Source of the DNA: Ambrosia x helenae | Lineage: Eukaryota > Streptophyta > Magnoliopsida > Asterales > Asteraceae | Direction of reading: 5' to 3' | NCBI GenBank assembly: GCA_030844895.1 | Contig: CM061232.1 | Location: forward strand, 87,795,769 to 87,859,768 | Length of the DNA stretch: 64,000 bases | Shown: piece after piece, positions 58,761 through 64,000 of the stretch | Layout of the letters: every line of letters begins with the position of its first letter | Numbering within the stretch: the stretch's first letter is position 1 | Notes under the pieces: generated by a model | What the model was told of the DNA's origin: nothing | Database searches by the model: none | The model's input: the letters and a program-made list of their open reading frames with translations, nothing else | Translations under genes and position numbers: made by a program

Positions 58761-61031
58761 GTTCTTTCGGGGGACCCAAGCCTGAGTCTTGGGCCTTTGA
58801 ACTTTGGCTTTCAAAGAATCATTCTCAATGACTTTCTCAACAACTTTCTGTTTTGAATCAACCGTTTTCTGATTTTTCAAAACAGTTTCACTTTTCTCAC
58901 TCACCTTTGATGTAGAGGCTCCTGGAGAACCATTAGGTGTCCAAGATTGTTCAGACCTTTTGAGAATACGAATTTGAGGTTTTGGTTTCTCAATAGGTTT
59001 CTGAACATTGTTACTGAAAGTAACTTTCTTAGCAACCTTATCTGAATTAACAGACTTAGGTCCAACATTTGACTTGACAATTGGTTTTTGTGGAACCTTT
59101 TGTCTATCAGCTGTTGTGTTCACCACTGGTTTTCTCCAAGATTGTTCCATTGCAATCCGATTCCTCCGATCATAATGAAATGGACGGTTGTTCCTCATTT
59201 GAAAATTGTTTTGATTATGAAAATGTTGTTGTTGAGGAACAGTCCGTCTATGCGGTGGGATATAATGATCAATCGGCTTTTTGATGGAATTCTTAACCTC
59301 AACTTCATGTCTCTTGTGCCTTACATATGGACACTGAGCAAGTAAATGCCCGCGTTCGCCACATTTAAAGCACTTTCTATATTCCTCAAACACATAATGA
59401 GCATTTGGTGAAGCAAATGATTTTACAGGAAATTGATCATTATATTGTTGATTTCTTAAACTCTCAGGAAGTGGTCCTTTCGAGTAAGAAGGTTCATGAA
59501 AACCATTTGCTTTATCATCAGGTCGAATGAACTCAGTGACATGTATTTTTGGCTCTTGAGGAGTTTCTGAAAACAGTTTCTTTAAGATTTCTGGTGGAAT
59601 TTCATTGGTTCTTTCATGTTTTGGAAACCAAATTGTGCTTTCTTGCCAGATTTTATCAAGTTTAGAATAGTTAACGTTTTTAATCGGAAATTCCTCATCA
59701 GCAATGATTTTATCGGATCCTTCCATCCGATAAAATACCTTTACAGGTTTGTCACTGGTTTCATTCAGCTCATTCTTTTCAATCACATTCTTAACATCAT
59801 TCTTAACATCATTCTTAACATCATTCTTTTTCTTAACATCAAACTTTTTAGACTTCTTATCATGAATAGCTTTTGCCATCGGATGAATATGATCAGATGG
59901 TGACACTGGTTCGGTAGTAATGATGTGATTTTCTTTTGGAATCTCACATTCATTATCAGATTTATCACTACCAGTATCATCATTATCTGAATCTGAACTA
60001 TCACTCTCAGCATAAACACCCTCATTGTTCAAGCCCAAAATCGGTCTCACATCTTCAGGATATGGTTTACCAATACTCGAGGTATTAGATTCCATATCTG
60101 ATGATGAGTCTGATTTCACCGAACTCTCCGGTATAACTTGATGATAGTTATGGTTCTCAAAAAGAACCGGAGATGGTACAGACTTGTAGTTGGTGGTGTT
60201 ATCATCAATGATATGATCCACGACATAAGCAACATTCTTATAGCTTTCTAACTTCTTGTTAACCTTTTCAGCAAAGCATTTAATGGCAGCCATTTCTAAC
60301 TTGGTGTTTTCAATTTCATTGATGTAGTTATTTATGGCCAGTTGTTTCAATGACAAAGTGGTTTTCAAGTCAGAAATGTCCTTTTTATAGCCATCTAATA
60401 CTTTGTTAAAAGCATTTAACTCTTTGCGAGTAGATTGACAGTTTTGAATAGCACTATCACGTGAAATTCGGAGTTGTTTATTCTCCTCTGTCAACCTATC
60501 ACAAGTCCCACAGTATTTATCACTCATGACATCAGTGCTAGATTCAGAACTTACAGGTTTTGGCGGTTCGGTCATGGCCATCAAAGCAAAATGAGCTTCC
60601 TTTCCAGTGAAAAACTTTGAGTAGTCGATCTTGGTGAAAGCATCATCAGCTATGCACGACTTCCTCGTCATCAAGAAATCAGCTTCTGCCAGCAACTGGT
60701 CAATATCATCATCCAAAGAATCAACACTTCCCTCTGTGTCTGATTCGCTCTCACAATCTGAATAGACTGATTTACACTCCTCGGGAACATCAGAGACTGA
60801 ATCAATTACCATCCCAGAACTCTTCTCCTCAGCCTTAACCTCAACAGGTTCACTCTCCACTTCCATCTCAGTCTCAGAATCATCACTCTCACTCTCCTCA
60901 GTTTCTTTCTTCTCATCAACTACCACTGATTCTTCCAAATCAACCTGATAGGCAACACAAGCCACATTCCCACCAGTAGTTACTTCTTCAACCCCTATTT
61001 GCATACCCGACCAGTCAAACCTCTCATCCTG
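58758..61031 (-). CDS. Zinc-knuckle ORF2 between gag and pol (Gag extension), 748 codons from its first ATG
   Basis: It is in the same frame as gag and separated from it only by TAG at 61034-61032. The first ATG is at 61004, ten codons later, and the linker reads ERFDWSG, a sequence usual inside plant copia Gag, so this is the second half of a long Gag rather than a new gene. Residues 20-110 are acidic (ESESDDSETEMEVE), 165-260 are predicted coiled coil, and about 385-405 has tandem KNDV repeats. A CCHC knuckle CFKCGERGHLLAQC is at 545-558, followed by a basic, Gln/Asn-rich RNA-binding-like tail. It ends PRKN and TAA directly before pol. Confidence 0.85.
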   Translation of the reverse strand, partial: QDERFDWSGMQIGVEEVTTGGNVACVAYQVDLEESVVVDEKKETEESESDDSETEMEVESEPVEVKAEEKSSGMVIDSVSDVPEECKSVYSDCESESDTEGSVDSLDDDIDQLLAEADFLMTRKSCIADDAFTKIDYSKFFTGKEAHFALMAMTEPPKPVSSESSTDVMSDKYCGTCDRLTEENKQLRISRDSAIQNCQSTRKELNAFNKVLDGYKKDISDLKTTLSLKQLAINNYINEIENTKLEMAAIKCFAEKVNKKLESYKNVAYVVDHIIDDNTTNYKSVPSPVLFENHNYHQVIPESSVKSDSSSDMESNTSSIGKPYPEDVRPILGLNNEGVYAESDSSDSDNDDTGSDKSDNECEIPKENHIITTEPVSPSDHIHPMAKAIHDKKSKKFDVKKKNDVKNDVKNDVKNVIEKNELNETSDKPVKVFYRMEGSDKIIADEEFPIKNVNYSKLDKIWQESTIWFPKHERTNEIPPEILKKLFSETPQEPKIHVTEFIRPDDKANGFHEPSYSKGPLPESLRNQQYNDQFPVKSFASPNAHYVFEEYRKCFKCGERGHLLAQCPYVRHKRHEVEVKNSIKKPIDHYIPPHRRTVPQQQHFHNQNNFQMRNNRPFHYDRRNRIAMEQSWRKPVVNTTADRQKVPQKPIVKSNVGPKSVNSDKVAKKVTFSNNVQKPIEKPKPQIRILKRSEQSWTPNGSPGASTSKVSEKSETVLKNQKTVDSKQKVVEKVIENDSLKAKVQRPKTQAWVPRKN

Positions 61032-61034
61032 CTA
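61032..61034 (-). other. In-frame TAG between gag and ORF2 (possible readthrough stop)
   Basis: Context ACT TAG CAG GAT. TAG followed by CAG recalls the leaky UAG-CAR context of some plant viruses and of the soybean SIRE1 element. The frame is open for more than 500 codons on each side. A recent point mutation is the alternative. Confidence 0.6.
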
Positions 61035-62813
61035 AGTAACCAAAGCTTGGTTTTGACCCGCATTCTGTTGAGTCTCAGTAGGTGTAGTGATCGGTACAAC
61101 TGTTCGGTTTGGGTGATTAGGAGATTGGTTTTGAATCTGGTTTTGAGTGTTTGGTTGTCTGTTTTGGTTGTTAAAGTTTCGGTTTTGGTAGTTGTTGTTG
61201 GTTTGGTAAGAAACTTGGTTTTGTTGACGGTTCTGGTAGTTTGCATTGAAAGGGTTTCGGTTACCTTGTTTAGGTGGCTGGGTGCATTCCCGTTTGAAGT
61301 GTCCTTTCTCTCCACAATTAAAGCATGTAACCTTCTCCTTATTGAAACCATAGGTTGTGTTGGGAGAAGTTGCCAAGTCAGTCCTTCCAGTTTTCTCTAT
61401 GAACTCTGTTGCTCTCCTCATTATACTCGCAAAAGCCCATTGAATGTCTATGAGTTCCATCTCTTCTTTATCGATCTGTGCGTAGTCTTCGTTGGTCAAG
61501 TTGTTGTTCCCAATCTGACTAGCAACCAATCCATTGTAGGATGAAACCATTGCAGAGACTAATGCAATGTGTTGCTGAGCAACCTCCACAGTCACGTTTC
61601 CTAAGTTGGATGTATCCAAAACCACCGGTTGTTTATGTTGAGTAATTTGGTTTGATGGTTGTTGTGTTTGGTTAGCGGTGTAAAAACTAGCTTGTTGCAT
61701 TGGAGAGACTGGTGAAATGTAGGAAGTATATTGTGGTGGTGTGTATGATGGTTGTGTGTAGGAATTGTATTGTGGTGGTGTGTAGTTGGTGGTTGGTTTT
61801 GATGAATCCATGACATTGGAAATGCATGCAACATGTGGTGCAACACTTCCAGAGCTCGAGTTTCCAGCTGAAACTGAAGTACCTCCAAAATACAGACTCG
61901 GATTCTGAGGAATCTGCGACCTTCTAGCTTTCCTCCTATCCTCCAACTCTTTGTTCTCCAACTTCTCAATAAACTCTGAAATGGTCCAGAATTGATAAGC
62001 ATCCTTCTCTCTAAGTACTTCCACATGCTGATCCCATTGTGGTGGCAAAGCATCTGCAAACTTATCCACCTGCTTAGTCATGGGAATCTGTACACCATAG
62101 CTAGACAATTCAGACAATAAATGCATATATCTCGGTGTTAGTTCTTTCAAAGTTTCATTATTAATGAAAGAAAAATTATCAAACTCTTTAACCAACTCCT
62201 CCATTCTCAAACTCCTGGTCTTTTCGTTACCATCATGCTTCCTCTTCAGCTTATCCCAAAGCTGCTTCGACGTTGTACATGTCCCAAACTGATGCAACAG
62301 GTCACTTGTGATCGCCTGTGTCAGTTGAGAGAACGCCTTCTTCTCCACCACGTATTTCTTCTTTTCATCCTCAGCCAAGCTCTCCAGAGGAATCAACTCA
62401 CCGGTATTCTCCAGAATCGGTGCTGTGTATCCTTTGACGATCATGCTCCATGCCTCAGCTCCTTCAACTCCCATGCCCTCCAGATGGATCTTGAACATGG
62501 TGTGCCACTGGTTGTACTCTTGCATATCCATGAGCTTAGGTGGCCGAGTTCCACTACCTGTAGACAAATCCTTAATCAAGGTAGAGATAGCGTTAGTGGT
62601 TTGAGTATTTACCGCCGCTGCAGCTACTCCCCAGTAATCTGATTGTAATGCCGGATGTGCTACATTCTGAGGCATCGTGCTCGATGTTGTCATGTAGTTC
62701 AGTGGTTGTGAGGATTGCGTGTTCGTCTTTTGAGCTGCCACAGTCCATGGGTCCATTGTCTGCTGTTGTGGTTGTGTTGGTGCTGATCCCTGAGTAGTCT
62801 GAAAACGCCACAT
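61035..62813 (-). CDS. Copia Gag (UBN2-type capsid plus zinc knuckle)
   Basis: The true ATG is at 62813; upstream in-frame codons are GTG and ATC. Residue numbers count from two codons earlier. After a Gln/Thr-rich N-terminus, residues 98-300 carry the capsid helices (YNQWHTMFKIHLEGMGVEGA, SKQLWDKLKRKHDGNEKTRS, RYMHLLSELSSYGVQI, ADALPPQWDQHVEVLR). A Tyr/Pro/Ser-rich linker follows (TPPQYNSY repeats), then a CCHC knuckle CFNCGEKGHFKREC at 499-512, then an Asn/Gln-rich tail (NNQNRQPNTQNQIQNQ). Gag forms the particle and binds RNA. It ends at TAG 61034-61032, with ORF2 following in frame. Confidence 0.93.
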
Positions 62814-63457
62814 GATCACAATCTGAAAAACTCAACACTTAGAAAATTTTTCAGCAAAAATACTACGTTCGCCCTAAAAGTACTACTTTCGTCCAAAATT
62901 TTCTAAGTTCGTCCAAACTGACACACTTTCGTCCCTTATAACTCACTTTCGTCCAAACAGTGATACCCGAAGGTGAATATGACCAGAATGTAAATCACAC
63001 AAACACAATTTCCACTTTCGTCCGAAGCAAAACGGTCGAATGTAGAATATACCACCCGAATGTGAAAAATGTCAAACAAGTTTTCAGGTTCGTCCACTCA
63101 AACTCTCAGGTTCGCCCACTTTTATGTCAGGTTCGCCCACAAACTCAGTCCAGGTTCCAGGTTCGCCCCATATCAGCAGATCTCACTTTTGAAAAACGGT
63201 TATTGTTTGAAAAACGGTTATTTTGAGCTCAGATTTTCAAAAGTTCATGGATTTCAATGATCTCAATCAGGTTATGTTTCGGATTTGATTTGGAACAACT
63301 TTAAGTCTTGGAAAACTTGAATTTGACCACAAAATCACCTTTAAATCAATCAAAAACTATGTTTTATAAGAGTTTTTGTAAAAACAGATGACAATTTGTC
63401 TAAAACATGTCCAAATCAACTCTGATCTTATCAAACTTGTTGTTGTATGATCCTCTT
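62814..63457 (-). promoter_or_regulatory. Leader of the young copia element with TTCGYCC array
   Basis: Ten TTCGYCC copies lie at 62865-63170 (mainly ACTTTCGTCC and AGGTTCGCCC) between the primer site and the gag ATG, plus inverted CCGAATGTG-type copies. No ORF. A weak acceptor-like TTTTTCAG precedes the gag ATG by about ten bases. Confidence 0.7.
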
Positions 63458-63470
63458 GGCTCTGATACCA
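63458..63470 (-). other. Primer binding site, initiator tRNA-Met
   Basis: Element sense TGGTATCAGAGCC, three bases from the LTR end. Confidence 0.92.
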
Positions 63471-63473
63471 CTT

Positions 63474-64000
63474 TGTGAGCGTTGGATTTTATCTAAAACA
63501 GGATTATTTGATCATACAAGTCACAAATCTAGGTGCGGAAACCCTAGATCTGAACAAATTGATAAGATACTAATCACGACACAATCAAGATCTTTTTCAA
63601 TATCATTTTCATAGATTAACTTTCAATCAATAAGCATTTACAACGTTTATGTTAATCTAGAATCACAAAGACACTTTCACAAAAACACTACTAAACCTGA
63701 ACTGAACCTGGACACAAATGATAACTCACTTACATAATCAAAAACTCAAAAACTATATATAGCCTCTGCACATTCGCCCCTTACAGATGGTCGAATGTGG
63801 GCATTTTCCACATTCGCCCACTGCAAGTGGTCGAATGTGATCTTCTGTCAATGTCCAATCTTCCTTCGTCCAGTTCTGATCTACCTTCGCCCGTTTATCT
63901 TCACCTTCGCCCATCCTGATCTACATTCGCCCATATCCATACACCTTCGGCTATCTACTAACATGTGTTAATTATAGTATATCCAATCCTTAGTCGCAAA
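63474..64000 (-). repeat. 5' LTR (element sense) of the young copia element, cut by window end
   Basis: 527 of an expected 535 bp. I see no difference from the other LTR. The promoter TATA box is at 63753-63762 with the motif array at 63768-63955. Confidence 0.95.

Larger units (their letters stand above)
48656..64000 (-). mobile_element. Giant young Ty1/copia element with accessory ORF (continues about 8 bp past the window)
   Basis: The 535-bp left LTR (48656-49190) is identical to the right LTR over the 527 bases inside the window (63474-64000). Element order on the minus strand is 5' LTR, primer site, leader, gag, zinc-knuckle ORF2, pol (protease, integrase, RT, RNase H in copia order), a 2.4-kb spacer, accessory ORF, purine tract, 3' LTR. 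Total length would be about 15.35 kb, three times a usual copia element. The RT style (YVDDIIFGSTN, EMSAMGEMQFFLGLQ) resembles the SIRE/Maximus lineage, which also carries an extra ORF after pol. All long ORFs are open, so the copy may be competent. Confidence 0.93.

Overview
The window is plant nuclear DNA made almost wholly of transposable elements. I find no intact host gene, rRNA, functional tRNA gene or CRISPR. It is AT-rich, and its reverse-transcribing elements are primed by initiator tRNA-Met (TGGTATCAGAGC). It carries Helitrons, hAT and MULE-type DNA elements, and a plant SINE. The copia accessory ORF resembles, from memory, proteins annotated in daisy-family (Asteraceae) genomes, so an Asteraceae source is likely but not proven.

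Layout. (1) 1-16292: a + strand non-autonomous Ty3-type LTR element (LARD) whose 5' LTR is cut by the window start. Nested in it at 3005-13116 is a decayed minus-strand chromovirus (Ty3/gypsy, Tekay-like) with 5-bp TSD TGATG, broken gag-pol and tRNA-like modules in its LTRs. (2) 16467-22833: two TIR elements and a Helitron-like patchwork. (3) 22834-36112: Helitron-derived DNA with two captured host gene fragments, a bHLH factor (23556-24306) and a FIZZY-RELATED/CCS52 WD40 protein (26348-26702). The latter is split from its Helitron 3' end by a second, well-preserved LARD (27001-35036, TSD TGAAT) and a hAT element (35439-36062, TSD GATGACAC). (4) 36290-45757: a MULE-like element, a SINE with 16-bp TSD, and truncated copia and gypsy pieces. 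(5) 45758-48655: a duplicate of 32680-35556, made of LTR plus its unique flank and the start of the hAT. (6) 48656 to the window end: a very young, roughly 15.35-kb minus-strand Ty1/copia element inserted into that duplicated hAT copy.

The last element is the most interesting. Its two LTRs are identical over all 527 bases that can be compared. Gag, a second zinc-knuckle ORF and pol lie in one reading frame but are separated by an in-frame TAG and an in-frame TAA. Downstream is a 1.2-thousand-residue accessory ORF. In front of that ORF is a second copy of the LTR promoter design: an array of TTCGYCC motifs, then CTATATATAG, a leader, a good splice donor (CAG/GTAATG), more motifs, and the acceptor TTTTGTGTGCAG directly before the ATG. 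The same 12-base acceptor-like string precedes pol. This suggests a copia element that expresses an extra protein from its own internal promoter through a spliced leader.
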